From the NCBI GenBank assembly GCA_020073605.1, contig JAIQEW010000010.1, positions 1 to 64,000 of the forward strand: 64,000 nucleotides of DNA, written 5' to 3'. This document shows positions 10,861 through 19,338 of the stretch, piece after piece. The translations under genes were made by a program, and so were the position numbers. The stretch comes from Terriglobia bacterium (GTDB lineage: Bacteria; Acidobacteriota; Terriglobia; Acidiferrales; UBA7541). Position 1 is the first letter of the stretch. Each line of letters opens with the position of its first letter. Below the pieces are notes generated by a model. The model searched no databases. It saw only the letters and a list, made by a program, of their open reading frames with translations, and was not told the origin of the DNA.

Positions 10861-12306
10861 TTAGATCGTGGAGCCGCCGGCTTGCTCGAAGGCGTGAGCG
10901 ATCTGAAGGACGCAGCCTTCCTTGAAATGAGGCACGAAAACTTGCAGGCCCACAGGAAGCCCGGCTTTTGTCTTCCCGCAGGGAACCGAGATGCCCGGCA
11001 CTCCGGCAAGCGACCCTGTCACGGTATAGATGTCGGCCAAGTACATCTGGAGCGGGTCGAGGGCCTTTTCGCCCAGGCGGAAGGGGGGAATCGGCGACGT
11101 GGGCGTGACGATTGCATCCACTTTCTGAAACGCGTCCGCGAAATCTCGGGCGATCAGCGCCCGGACACTCTGTGCGCGGAGATAGTAGGCGTCGTAATAG
11201 CCGGCGGAAAGGGCGTACGTTCCCAGCATGATCCGGCGCTTCACTTCGGGGCCGAAGCCCCGCTCGCGCGTCTGGCGATACATTTCGGTAAGCGTCCCGC
11301 CGGGCACGCGCAGGCCGTAGCGCACGCCGTCATACCGGGCCAGGTTGGAGCTCGCCTCGGCGGTCGCGATGATGTAGTAGGCGGCGATGGCGTAGTCCGT
11401 ATGCGGCATCTGAAGGGGAACTCTCCGGCAACCGAGCTTCTCGAGCAGGGCAATGCCGCTCTGGACCTTTTCCTTGACCTCCGGATCAAGCCCCGCGCCG
11501 AAATAGTCTTCCGGGACGCCGATCCGCAGGCCCTTCACTGACTTTTCCGTCTCCCCGATGTAGTCCGGCACGGGCACGGCCGCGGAGGTGGAGTCGTTTT
11601 CGTCGTGCCCGGCGATGACCGACAAGACCGCGGCTGCGTCGGCGACGTTCGTCGCGAAGGGCCCAATCTTGTCGAGCGACGACGCGAACGCAACCAGTCC
11701 GTACCGCGAGACGCGGCCGTAGGTCGGCATCAATCCCGGGATTCCGCAGAACGATCCCGGCTGGCGGATCGAGCCTCCGGTATCAGTCCCGAGGGCTGCC
11801 ACTGCGAGGCCTGCCGCGACGGCGGCCGCCGACCCGCCGCTCGAGCCTCCCGGGACGCGGTCGAGCGCGACCGGATTGCGCACCGGCCCGTAGGCGGAAT
11901 TCTCATTCGAGCCGCCCATGGCAAATTCGTCGCAGTTCGTCTTTCCAAGCAACACCGCGCCCGCGCGTTCGAGGCGCTCGACGGCCGTCGCGTCATAGGG
12001 GGGAATGTAGTCCTCGAGCATCTTCGAGGCGCAGGTGGTGCGCACGCCGCGGGTGCTGATCACGTCCTTGATGGCCATGGGCACGCCGGCGAGTGGCGGG
12101 AGAGTTTCTCCGCGGGCCACGGCGGCATCGATCCGGTCGGCCTGCGCGTAGGCACGCTCGGGCGAAAGCGTCAAGTACGCGTTCAATTCGGCATTGCGCT
12201 TGTAGATGCGGCCGTAGAACTCAGCGGCGAGTTCGCGCGCCGAGATTTGCTTCGCCTGAAGCGCGGCGCGCACGCTCGCGATCCTCCATGGGGTGCCCGC
12301 GCTCAT
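10861..12306 (-). CDS. gatA: Aspartyl/glutamyl-tRNA amidotransferase subunit A
   Basis: GatA releases ammonia from glutamine so that GatB can convert Glu-tRNA(Gln) or Asp-tRNA(Asn) to the amidated form. The 481-residue protein has the amidase-signature Ser-cisSer-Lys triad: Lys in VPMAIKDV, the Gly/Ser-rich [11 protein letters not shown] and the serine in [23 protein letters not shown] is the usual GatA hallmark (normally [11 protein letters not shown]). Its ATG overlaps the gatC stop as ATGA (12303-12306), so it is translationally coupled. gatB is not in the window. Presence of GatCAB implies that the organism lacks at least one of the direct GlnRS/AsnRS routes. Confidence 0.97.
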   Translation of the reverse strand: MSAGTPWRIASVRAALQAKQISARELAAEFYGRIYKRNAELNAYLTLSPERAYAQADRIDAAVARGETLPPLAGVPMAIKDVISTRGVRTTCASKMLEDYIPPYDATAVERLERAGAVLLGKTNCDEFAMGGSNENSAYGPVRNPVALDRVPGGSSGGSAAAVAAGLAVAALGTDTGGSIRQPGSFCGIPGLMPTYGRVSRYGLVAFASSLDKIGPFATNVADAAAVLSVIAGHDENDSTSAAVPVPDYIGETEKSVKGLRIGVPEDYFGAGLDPEVKEKVQSGIALLEKLGCRRVPLQMPHTDYAIAAYYIIATAEASSNLARYDGVRYGLRVPGGTLTEMYRQTRERGFGPEVKRRIMLGTYALSAGYYDAYYLRAQSVRALIARDFADAFQKVDAIVTPTSPIPPFRLGEKALDPLQMYLADIYTVTGSLAGVPGISVPCGKTKAGLPVGLQVFVPHFKEGCVLQIAHAFEQAGGSTI

Positions 12307-12620
12307 CGATCGATCACCCTTGGAACGCGGAAGAACGGCTTCACAGCGTCCGGCGCGCGCGTAAGGACCGAATCGGCCACGTCGCAGGGCCGCAGCGTGT
12401 CGTCGCGCAATTCAGGATGACTCTCCGTGGCCGAGGGCGTCGCCGACGTATACAGCACCTGCGCCATCGGCTCGACGTTCGCCAGGTCGAGCTCGTTGAG
12501 CTTGTCAATGTACGTAAGGATTCCATCGAGCTGAGCGCGATAGGAATCGATCTCGTCGGGGGTCAATCCGAGGTGAGCCAGCTCGGCGACTCTCACCACG
12601 TCTTCGCGGCTAATCTTCAT
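12303..12620 (-). CDS. gatC: Aspartyl/glutamyl-tRNA amidotransferase subunit C
   Basis: GatC is a small belt-like subunit that stabilises the GatA-GatB pair. The 105-residue length is normal. The N-terminus ([19 protein letters not shown]) and the following '[15 protein letters not shown]' helix, then VEPMAQVL, are the standard GatC pattern. The C-terminal segment with LRDDTL and 'FFRVPRVID' is also typical. It overlaps gatA by four bases (ATGA) and starts 36 bases after dciA ends, so the two are probably co-transcribed with upstream genes. Confidence 0.95.
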   Translation of the reverse strand: MKISREDVVRVAELAHLGLTPDEIDSYRAQLDGILTYIDKLNELDLANVEPMAQVLYTSATPSATESHPELRDDTLRPCDVADSVLTRAPDAVKPFFRVPRVIDR

Positions 12621-12656
12621 TGCGGTTTCGGGTCCTCATTTGCGATCGATTCCGGA

Positions 12657-13007
12657 CTATGCCCGCCGGCGGCGGATGAAAGGAATGTGGTCGTTATCCG
12701 CTTCACGGGCGATCCGCTTCGGGCCGGGTCGAGCCGGGACGAATTTCACGTCGCCGACCAGCTTGCCGCCCCAAGACTGATTGATTCGCCCGCAGAGTTC
12801 GCGCTTCATGGTCTCAAGCTGCTTCTGCCAGGCTTTGCCGTCCGTTTCGAGTTCCAGGCAGCCGCCGCTGCATCGTACCGGGCGCGTGTGCGCCGCAAGC
12901 GCTTTTCCCACGACTGCAGGCCACGCGCTCGCGAGCCATGCGATGGCAGCTTCCGGCCGGTGCAGGCGTCGAAGCGTTTTTCCGAGAAATTCTCCCGCTC
13001 TTTCCAT
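12657..13007 (-). CDS. dciA: DUF721 / DciA-family protein
   Basis: A 116-residue member of the DUF721 family. Characterised members (DciA) load or assist the replicative helicase DnaB in bacteria that lack DnaC or DnaI. Family features seen here: an N-terminal helix (GEFLGKTLRRL), 'WPAVVGKALAAHTRPVRCSGG', and 'LELETDGKAWQKQLETMKREL' forming the KH-like fold. The basic C-terminal tail (FIRRRRA) is common in these proteins. It lies between a LigW-like hydrolase gene (38 bases upstream) and gatC (36 bases downstream) on the same strand. The symbol rests on family membership, not on a test of function. Confidence 0.75.
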   Translation of the reverse strand: MERAGEFLGKTLRRLHRPEAAIAWLASAWPAVVGKALAAHTRPVRCSGGCLELETDGKAWQKQLETMKRELCGRINQSWGGKLVGDVKFVPARPGPKRIAREADNDHIPFIRRRRA

Positions 13008-13045
13008 GGAATAGAAATTCTACCACGGCGCGTGATTTGCGAAGC

Positions 13046-14086
13046 TTACGCCGGAGGAATGTGGAAAACCCGCTCGGCGTTGCCGTGGTAGAGCTTTTCT
13101 TTTTCCGCGGCCGAGACCGGAGCGGAATCCATGAAGGCAACGGCGGGCGCCGAGGGCTGATAGGGATAGTCAATCGCCCACAGGACATTGTCGATGCCGA
13201 GTGCCTTGATCGAGAAATCGAGCGCGAGGTGCGATTCCTGGCCGCTCGTCGTGATGACGAAGTTGCGCTTGAAGTATTCGCTGGGCGTCAGCTTCGTCTT
13301 GGGCGCGGAGCCTCGGTTCTGTGCGTTCTTGTTCATGTAGTCGAGGCGCCACAGCCAGAATTGCACTGCCTCGCCCATGTGCCCAAGGCAGATCTTGAGC
13401 TTGGGGAAGCGGTCGAAGACTCCGCTGACCATCATGCGCACGGCGTGCGTGGAGACTTCGATGCCGTAGCCCCACTGGGCGCCATCGAGACCGTAATCGC
13501 GGAATGGCGCGTCGAGGCCATCGGAGGGCGCGCGGGGGTGAATGTAGATGCATGCGTCGAGCGCCTCGGCGGCTTCGAGGATCGGAAAGTATTTTGGATT
13601 GTCGAAATATTCGTTGTTCGTATGCGAGTTGACGATCAGGCCGTTGAGCTTCAGCGTCTTGATCGCGCGCTCCATTTCCTTGGCCGCGCGCTTGGGCGAT
13701 TGCGGAGCGAAGGTCGCGAGCCCGGCGAAGCGCGCCGGATGCCGGCTGATGACTGCGGCTAGGCGATCGTTGGCAAGCGCGGCCAGCTCCGTCGCCGTGT
13801 CGGCGTCGAACATCTGGACGCCCGGCGCGGTCAGCGAGAGGAGTTGCACTGCGACGCCGTTCTGATCCATATCGCAAAGGCGCTCGTCCTCGAGATCAAG
13901 CAGGCGCGGCAGCAGGCGCGCTGGCCCATCGTCCACTTGCGCGTCGTAGATGCGCTTTACCAGAATCAGGTCGAGGCTGTTGCCGGGAGCGCGCGCAACG
14001 CCGCGCAGGCCTGCGGCGACCTCCGGGATCGACAACGCCTCTTCCGTCGCAATTCGCCGCCACTTCTTTGCATCAGCGGTCATCAT
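13046..14086 (-). CDS. LigW-like amidohydrolase (probable aromatic-acid decarboxylase family)
   Basis: A 346-residue amidohydrolase-2 protein of the ACMSD/LigW group, non-oxidative decarboxylases or hydrolases using one divalent metal in a TIM barrel. The N-terminal metal motif reads RIATEEA, as in 5-carboxyvanillate decarboxylase LigW, rather than the HxH of classic amidohydrolases. Other landmarks in order: LSLTAPGVQMFD, GLIVNSHTNNEYFD, CIYIHPRAP (metal His), ICLGHMGEAVQFWLWRLDYM, and DYPYQPS (Asp ligand) followed by NAERVFHIPPA. Tandem MM at the start leaves a one-codon uncertainty. It heads a minus-strand run with dciA, gatC and gatA. Substrate unknown; a lignin-type aromatic acid is only a guess from the family. 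Confidence 0.85.
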   Translation of the reverse strand: MMTADAKKWRRIATEEALSIPEVAAGLRGVARAPGNSLDLILVKRIYDAQVDDGPARLLPRLLDLEDERLCDMDQNGVAVQLLSLTAPGVQMFDADTATELAALANDRLAAVISRHPARFAGLATFAPQSPKRAAKEMERAIKTLKLNGLIVNSHTNNEYFDNPKYFPILEAAEALDACIYIHPRAPSDGLDAPFRDYGLDGAQWGYGIEVSTHAVRMMVSGVFDRFPKLKICLGHMGEAVQFWLWRLDYMNKNAQNRGSAPKTKLTPSEYFKRNFVITTSGQESHLALDFSIKALGIDNVLWAIDYPYQPSAPAVAFMDSAPVSAAEKEKLYHGNAERVFHIPPA

Positions 14087-14321
14087 TGCTTCCTTTCACT
14101 GAAATGAATGCGATTCGCCGGGACGATGCCGGCCTCGATCCTGCAGGTCACGGAGCGAACGGCAGGTTCGCGCGGCCCAGCAGCTTGGCGCGTCCTTCGC
14201 CAAAATGCAAGGGGACACCGCCGAGCGGCGCCAGGCTCGTCTGCTTGCGCCGGTGGTTAGGGCGTGCGAAAATTGCATTTGCTTGCCTGCCGGCTTTCCG
14301 CGACGCAGGTTTCTTCGGCGG

Positions 14322-14396
14322 GGCGATATCGTCTAAGGGTTAGGACGTGGCCCTCTCAAGGCCAAAATCCGGGTTCGAATCCCGGTATCGCTACCA
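14322..14396 (+). tRNA. tRNA-Glu (CTC)
   Basis: A 75-base cloverleaf with encoded CCA. The acceptor arm pairs GGCGATA with TATCGCT (first pair G-T), the D arm contains TCGTCTAAGGGTTAGGAC as in glutamate tRNAs, the anticodon arm is TGGCC-CTCTCAA-GGCCA giving anticodon CTC, and the T arm is CCGGG-TTCGAAT-CCCGG. It decodes GAG. Confidence 0.97.
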
Positions 14397-14464
14397 AGTT
14401 TTCAAATCAGCCCACAAAGACGGAAACATCGAGTAACGGGCGGAATTGCCGCTAACTTCTATTA

Positions 14465-15790
14465 CTAAGATCCATTCCTTGCCCCGGCTGCGAAGGCTGT
14501 TTCGGTAGGGGCGGGCCAGGTCTTGCGATTGCGGTAGTTTCGAGCGAGCTCGAGGAAGATGCCGACGTCGCGCTCCAAGTCGGATTGCGTTCCGTCGAAG
14601 TAGAAGTTTCGAATCGGGATGCCCCCGTTGTCGCGGCTGACGCGCGGGTAGATGGCTTCGCAGATGATGCCGTTCATGCACGTGAAGGGACTGATGTCGA
14701 TGACGCCATCGAGCCCCTTTCGCGCGAAGTACACGGCTTTGCCGATGTTGACGATCATTTCGCCGGAAGCCCCTTCGGCCGGCAAGTAAGGCACGGCAAT
14801 GTCGAGAAGGTCGCGGAAGTCGTCGGGTTCCTCACGTCCCGTGAAATCCTCGCGAAAAAGAGATACCAGAGCGTGCTCGTCCCTTTTCTGAAAGATATTC
14901 CGGAGTTTCGCGCGAAGGGCGGCCGCCGAGTAGGTCTTTCCCGTGCGCGCGAATTGCCGGGCTTCCTCGTCGTTCGTGTACCACAGCCATTCGGAGACAT
15001 CGTTCATCCACACTTCGGCGCCCGCAGCTTCTAGCCGGCGAGCCAGGTCTTCGTTGCTGAAAGTATTCAGGCGGCAAAAGATCTCGCCGACGACACCGAT
15101 GAGCGGGCGATTCCGATCCTTGCGCAGGGGCAAAGCGCGAAAACGCGCCCGGACGCGCAAAAGGCCCGCTTGAAGCTCGTCCATCTGATGTGCGTAGCTC
15201 CGGTGGTGCGTTTCGAGTATTCGCGAAAGGTCCGTCAGGGACTCGTCGTAGAGCGCGTCGGCGCTGCCGGGCGTGATCTCGTAGGGCCGCGTGCGCAGGA
15301 GAAGCTTGAGCAGGATATCGGCGGAGACCACTCCACGCCAGGCGCTGCGCACGAATAGAGAGGACGATTCGCCGTAGTCGGCGTAGCCGTTCTCAAAAGA
15401 GGGTGAAACGAGCGTGATATCGGGATAGCCGAGTGATCCGAACACGGATTGGAAGTAGGGCGCGTACTGGCCGAAACGGCACGGTCCTTGTCCCGTAGCT
15501 ACCAGAAACGCCGTGTTGGTTTTGTCCTTGCCCGGCTGTTCGAGAATCTTGAGGCAGTCCCCGAGAGTCAGCTTCAGTGGATAGCACTCATCACCGCAAC
15601 TGTGGCGCGCTCCCAACTCACGCGTGCGCTCGTCGGAGGGAGGCAAAACCTCCGCGTCAATGCCGATCGACCGAAACGCTGCCGCAAGCAGGCGGCTGCC
15701 GCCTACCTGAAGGCGCGGCACCCAAAGTTTCTTGCCAGCAAGAGCGGGCGGCGGCGCTAGGCGACCTGGGCTTTGCTTTTGGAAGAGCAT
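14465..15790 (-). CDS. HgdB/double-cubane-like partner of acyl-CoA dehydratase activase
   Basis: A 441-residue protein of the 2-hydroxyacyl-CoA dehydratase / double-cubane cluster protein superfamily (COG3581-like). Such proteins carry Cys-ligated FeS clusters and receive low-potential electrons from an ATP-driven activase. Candidate cluster cysteines occur as HSCGDECYPLK, GQGPCRFGQY and FTCMNGIICEAIYPR. Its start (MLFQKQS) lies 34 bases inside the end of the upstream activase gene, so the two are almost surely translated together. The closest characterised relatives reduce unusual substrates (2-hydroxyacyl-CoA dehydration, or acetylene/hydrazine reduction by double-cubane proteins). The physiological substrate here is unknown. 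Such systems are oxygen sensitive, which suggests an anoxic phase in the lifestyle. Confidence 0.8.
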   Translation of the reverse strand: MLFQKQSPGRLAPPPALAGKKLWVPRLQVGGSRLLAAAFRSIGIDAEVLPPSDERTRELGARHSCGDECYPLKLTLGDCLKILEQPGKDKTNTAFLVATGQGPCRFGQYAPYFQSVFGSLGYPDITLVSPSFENGYADYGESSSLFVRSAWRGVVSADILLKLLLRTRPYEITPGSADALYDESLTDLSRILETHHRSYAHQMDELQAGLLRVRARFRALPLRKDRNRPLIGVVGEIFCRLNTFSNEDLARRLEAAGAEVWMNDVSEWLWYTNDEEARQFARTGKTYSAAALRAKLRNIFQKRDEHALVSLFREDFTGREEPDDFRDLLDIAVPYLPAEGASGEMIVNIGKAVYFARKGLDGVIDISPFTCMNGIICEAIYPRVSRDNGGIPIRNFYFDGTQSDLERDVGIFLELARNYRNRKTWPAPTETAFAAGARNGS

Positions 15791-18700
15791 CGCAGTATTC
15801 CTTTGCTATCGAGATAGGCTTCACAACGGGTGAGATAGCCGGCGTCGTTGCCATGACCATCGAACTGGAGGATCAGAAAAGGCGAACGGGCAACGTCGCG
15901 CAGGAAATGTTTGATGAACGAATCGGGGCCGCACTTGAAATTGGTGATGTAGATGATGTGGATATTGGGATGATTCCGCGCAAAACGCCCAGCAGCGAGA
16001 ATGCGGCGGCCGGAATTCCAGAACATGTTGGAGTGCAGATCGTCGATCCCCGCGTCGTCGAGCGGCAGGAAATCGAGCGGCAGAACGTTGACGCCATAGA
16101 GGTCGCGCAGCTTGCGGGGAACATCGCAATTGCTGCTCCAGTCGTAGATGTTGTACGGGCGGCCGACAAGAAGGATGGCCGGCTCCCCCGTCTTTTCAAG
16201 AGCGGCACAAGCCTCCTGGCCTGCGCCTGAAAGCTCGTCTGCAAAGCGCGCCTGTGCAGCGAAGGCGCGATCAACAGCCGCATCGCTGGTGCGGCGAGGA
16301 ACGTCGAAGCGCGAGAAATAGTCGTGCAGCTGGCGCTTGACGTGGTCGTGGCCCAGCCGGAAGTAAATCGTCGGACAGAGGATCTTGTCCGCTTGCTCTT
16401 CGAAGGCGGGAGCGGAACGCACAACGAACGGCAATGTCTGGTTCCATGGGCAGAGCTGCGAGGCGGTGGGTGAAGGAGGCGCCTCCATGTCCATGACGTT
16501 GGGCAGCAGGACATAGTCGACTGGAGGGCATTCGGAGGTGCCGTTGAGCAGTGCGTGAACGTGACCGTGCGCGATCTGAACCGGGAAGCACGGCTCGGCC
16601 ACGCTTAGCTCCGCGCCCTGTGCGGCGATGTAACGATCGCCCACAGGGGAAACCACCACGTCGAAGCCGATTTCGCGCAGATAGGTTCGCCAGAACGGGA
16701 ATCGATCGAAGAAGAACATCGCGCGCGGAATGCCGACGCGATGCTTCGACAGCGCTGGCTGCGATTTGGAAGCCGCAAGATGATGTTCCGTCTCTGCGAA
16801 GAGAGCCCGATCGCGGAGGGCCAGCAAGTCCTCGATGACGGGCTTCCGGCTGGTACGAATCCTTTTACGGAATTTATCCGAGCATTTGTCGCCCCAATAT
16901 GTTTTCTCGCCTTCGACCGTGATTTCCTTCATGTCGCAATAGTTGGAGCACGCTTTGCAGACAAACTCGCGGGTTTCGAAGCGCGTCTGATTCAGATCGA
17001 AGCCGCGGAACGTGCTTACGGGAAGCGCGCGAGATACCGCGTCGAGAGAGGCGCCATTTTCTTGAGCGGATCGAATCCGGGCCCGCGATTGCGCGACTTC
17101 CTGTGCGATCAAAGCCATGCCGATCGCACCGATGATGCCGTTGTGGGGAGGCACGATGATCCGCTTGCCCAGAATCTGGGAGAATGCGGCGGCGACGGCG
17201 TCGTTGTAAGCCGTGCCGCCTTGAAAATAGATGACGTCGCCGATCTTCCGGCCGCGGACCACGCGGTTCAAGTAGTTCAGAGCCACAGAGTGAGCGAGTC
17301 CAGCGGCGAGATCCGGAACGCTGGCGCCCTGTTGCAAAGCCGCGTTGACGTCGCGTTCCATGAATACGGTGCAGCGTTCGCCGAGGAGTGCCGGGGACGC
17401 GGACGACAGAGCGAGGCGCGCGAACTCGTCCTTGATCTGAACGCCGAGCCGCTCGGCCTGCTCCTCCAGAAACGAGCCGGTCCCCGCGGCACACGCTTCG
17501 TTCATGGCGAAGTCGACCACGATGCCCCTGTCGATCGAAATGTACTTTGCATCCTGGCCGCCGATTTCGAAGATTGTGTCAACCGATGGCGCATTCTTTT
17601 CCGTGCCGGCCAGGTTGCGGACGATGCGCTCATGGACGTACATGGCGCCGGTCTTGTGCGCCGTGATCTCATCGTTGGCGGTATCCGCTCCCACGAGTTC
17701 GCCGATGAGCTCGCGGCCGGAACCTGTGGTTCCCACTCCGCATATCCGCACGCGCGTGCCGAAGATCTTTTCGATTTCCTGAAGCCCCTGGTTGACGACT
17801 TCGATCGGGCGTCCGACGGTGCGCAGATAGATTCCATGAAGGAGCCGGCCGGACTCATCGAGCAAAGCCAGATTGGTGCTGACGGAGCCGATATCGATTC
17901 CCAGATATGCGGGGATCGCGTCATTGCCGGTTTCCGGCAGAGGCTCGGTCCTCGAAGCTGCCGGATGGTCGCGCAGCAACAAGACGTTCTCGAGCGAGAG
18001 CGGCTCGCAATGAGAAATCGAAGCGGAGGAATGACATTGAGCGGAACCATCCGCGTCGAGGTGAAGTGGCTGGGATTGTACGGGCTCCGCAAGAAGTGCC
18101 GCGCCGATGGCGCCGAGCCACGCGTAGAGCTCAGGAACAATGATGTCTTCCGGAGCGAGATGGAAAGCATCCGCCAGACTTCGGACGACTCCGGCGTTTT
18201 GCGAGACGCCGCCAATGAACGCAACGGGGGCGACCACCTTGCGGCCTTTGACGATATTGCTTTTGAAATTCCGGGAGACTGCCTCGCACAAGCCCTTCAG
18301 CACTTCCGCCGTGCTGAATCCCTTCTGTTGCGCGTGGATCATGTCGGACTTGGCAAACACCGAGCAACGTCCGGCGATGCGCGCCGCGGAGGCTGTTTTC
18401 AGGACGACTGCGCCGATATCTTCCACGCGGTATTGCAGCCGTGACGCCTGCTGGTCGATGAACGAGCCGGTGCCCGCGGCGCATTGGCTGCTCATGGAAT
18501 AGTCGCGGATCCCTGCCGAACGGCCGGACAGATCGGCGCTCACGTCGCCATCGCTGCTCTGGGAACCATCCAGCAAAAGGTACTTCGAGTTCTCGCCGCC
18601 CATCTCGAAGACCGTGCGAATCTCCGGATACAGCGCCGATACCCCGCGTGCGATCGCCTTGAATTCGTTTTCGGACGGCAGGTTGAGCGCTTCGGCGACG

Positions 18701-18999
18701 CGGTGTGCGCCGGAACCCGTAACGCGGGGCGCAACTTGCCAGGAATCCGGAAGCAGCCCTTGGAATTCACGCAGCAGATCAATCGCTACCTGGAAGGGAT
18801 TTCCCAGAGAACGCCGGCATTCCGACACAACGATCGAGTTGACACCGCTCGAGCGCCATTGCTTCGGCAATTCCGAGACGGAGCGAAACGTCGATGATCC
18901 CGTCAGACGTTCGACGAGCGCTTGAGTTTCCTCGGGGCCCAGGATCGCAGCCAGCTTGACGCTGGCGCTTCCCACATCCAACCCGATCCTTGCAGGCAT
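15757..18999 (-). CDS. Tandem acyl-CoA dehydratase activase with DUF2229-type C-terminal region
   Basis: A 1,080-residue fusion. Domain 1 (about 1-260) and domain 2 (about 365-620) are each BadF/BadG/BcrA/BcrD-type ASKHA ATPases, beginning GLDVGSASVKL and GIDIGSVSTNLAL. Each has the two cysteines that in dimeric activases jointly bind one [4Fe-4S] cluster: CAAGTGSF (Cys173) plus GRCSVF (Cys212) in domain 1, CAAGTGSF (Cys503) plus ERCTVF (Cys543) in domain 2. A cysteine-rich joint (CKACSNYCDMKE) leads into a DUF2229/COG3580-like region that resembles a dehydratase subunit. It overlaps the next gene by 34 bases. The family is ATP-driven, injecting electrons into a partner FeS enzyme; the partner is presumably the downstream product. 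Confidence 0.87.
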   Translation of the reverse strand: MPARIGLDVGSASVKLAAILGPEETQALVERLTGSSTFRSVSELPKQWRSSGVNSIVVSECRRSLGNPFQVAIDLLREFQGLLPDSWQVAPRVTGSGAHRVAEALNLPSENEFKAIARGVSALYPEIRTVFEMGGENSKYLLLDGSQSSDGDVSADLSGRSAGIRDYSMSSQCAAGTGSFIDQQASRLQYRVEDIGAVVLKTASAARIAGRCSVFAKSDMIHAQQKGFSTAEVLKGLCEAVSRNFKSNIVKGRKVVAPVAFIGGVSQNAGVVRSLADAFHLAPEDIIVPELYAWLGAIGAALLAEPVQSQPLHLDADGSAQCHSSASISHCEPLSLENVLLLRDHPAASRTEPLPETGNDAIPAYLGIDIGSVSTNLALLDESGRLLHGIYLRTVGRPIEVVNQGLQEIEKIFGTRVRICGVGTTGSGRELIGELVGADTANDEITAHKTGAMYVHERIVRNLAGTEKNAPSVDTIFEIGGQDAKYISIDRGIVVDFAMNEACAAGTGSFLEEQAERLGVQIKDEFARLALSSASPALLGERCTVFMERDVNAALQQGASVPDLAAGLAHSVALNYLNRVVRGRKIGDVIYFQGGTAYNDAVAAAFSQILGKRIIVPPHNGIIGAIGMALIAQEVAQSRARIRSAQENGASLDAVSRALPVSTFRGFDLNQTRFETREFVCKACSNYCDMKEITVEGEKTYWGDKCSDKFRKRIRTSRKPVIEDLLALRDRALFAETEHHLAASKSQPALSKHRVGIPRAMFFFDRFPFWRTYLREIGFDVVVSPVGDRYIAAQGAELSVAEPCFPVQIAHGHVHALLNGTSECPPVDYVLLPNVMDMEAPPSPTASQLCPWNQTLPFVVRSAPAFEEQADKILCPTIYFRLGHDHVKRQLHDYFSRFDVPRRTSDAAVDRAFAAQARFADELSGAGQEACAALEKTGEPAILLVGRPYNIYDWSSNCDVPRKLRDLYGVNVLPLDFLPLDDAGIDDLHSNMFWNSGRRILAAGRFARNHPNIHIIYITNFKCGPDSFIKHFLRDVARSPFLILQFDGHGNDAGYLTRCEAYLDSKGILRCSSKSKAQVA

Positions 19000-19060
19000 A
19001 AAGCCCCCCGGCCATAGCTGTCAGGGCGGATGGAGTGTCATTTAGTAATGAGCTGACGGC

Positions 19061-19076
19061 TGTGATGACGGTCACG
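19061..19076. promoter_or_regulatory. CRP-like palindrome in a divergent promoter region
   Basis: TGTGA-TGACGG-TCACG matches the CRP/FNR-family half-site pattern TGTGA-N6-TCACA at nine of ten positions. It lies between the divergent activase operon and the permease gene, 62 bases upstream of the activase start. Two more sites of the same form occur at 30151 and 58125. Confidence 0.45.
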
Positions 19077-19078
19077 GT

Positions 19079-19094
19079 ATGTTGTGTGCAACAT
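19079..19094. promoter_or_regulatory. Perfect inverted repeat, possible operator
   Basis: ATGTTG-TGTG-CAACAT has perfect 6-bp arms, immediately beside the CRP-like site and in the same divergent intergenic region. It could be a repressor site for the activase genes. No protein can be assigned. Confidence 0.35.
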
Positions 19095-19249
19095 CACGGG
19101 ACTAGCCTCGACGCGGCAATCAGCGTCGTCTCACAGAACGCCGGAAATTGCGCCCCGCAGAGGCGGGATTCGTGGCCCCTTCATCGCGATTTCGAGCAAT
19201 GCTCAAACTGCCGGATGTGACTGTCAAATCGAGGCTTAAGTCGCTCCGT

Positions 19250-19287
19250 TTATGAAATCCTTATGAATTGCTTATGCCTCGTTTATG
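19250..19287 (+). promoter_or_regulatory. Four TTATG boxes at exact 11-bp spacing (OmpR/KdpE-type operator)
   Basis: TTATG begins at 19250, 19261, 19272 and 19283, each preceded by T or C and followed by a 6-base spacer. Direct repeats at 11 bp, one helical turn, are the binding pattern of OmpR/PhoB-family response regulators. The array ends 51 bases before the permease ATG, at a distance suited to activation, and the operon it precedes encodes a KdpE-like regulator. The assignment to that regulator is an inference. Confidence 0.6.
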
Positions 19288-19338
19288 GCTCTGCGTTTAC
19301 CGTGTGAGCGGTAATTCATCCCTCGTTCTAAGGCGGTT

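Noticed and set aside
10807..11541. Plus-strand open frame starting at an ATG with GGAGG upstream near 10793, opposite gatA
   Set aside because: It runs through gatA in the antisense direction and the product has no recognisable domain; the Shine-Dalgarno-like match is probably chance.
16741..18444. Long plus-strand open frame of 567 codons opposite the activase gene
   Set aside because: It is the antisense shadow of a highly conserved gene; GC-rich coding sequence commonly gives such frames.
19000..19338. c-di-AMP (ydaO) riboswitch before the KimA-like permease
   Set aside because: I looked for its conserved pieces and found only the TTATG repeats and palindromes.
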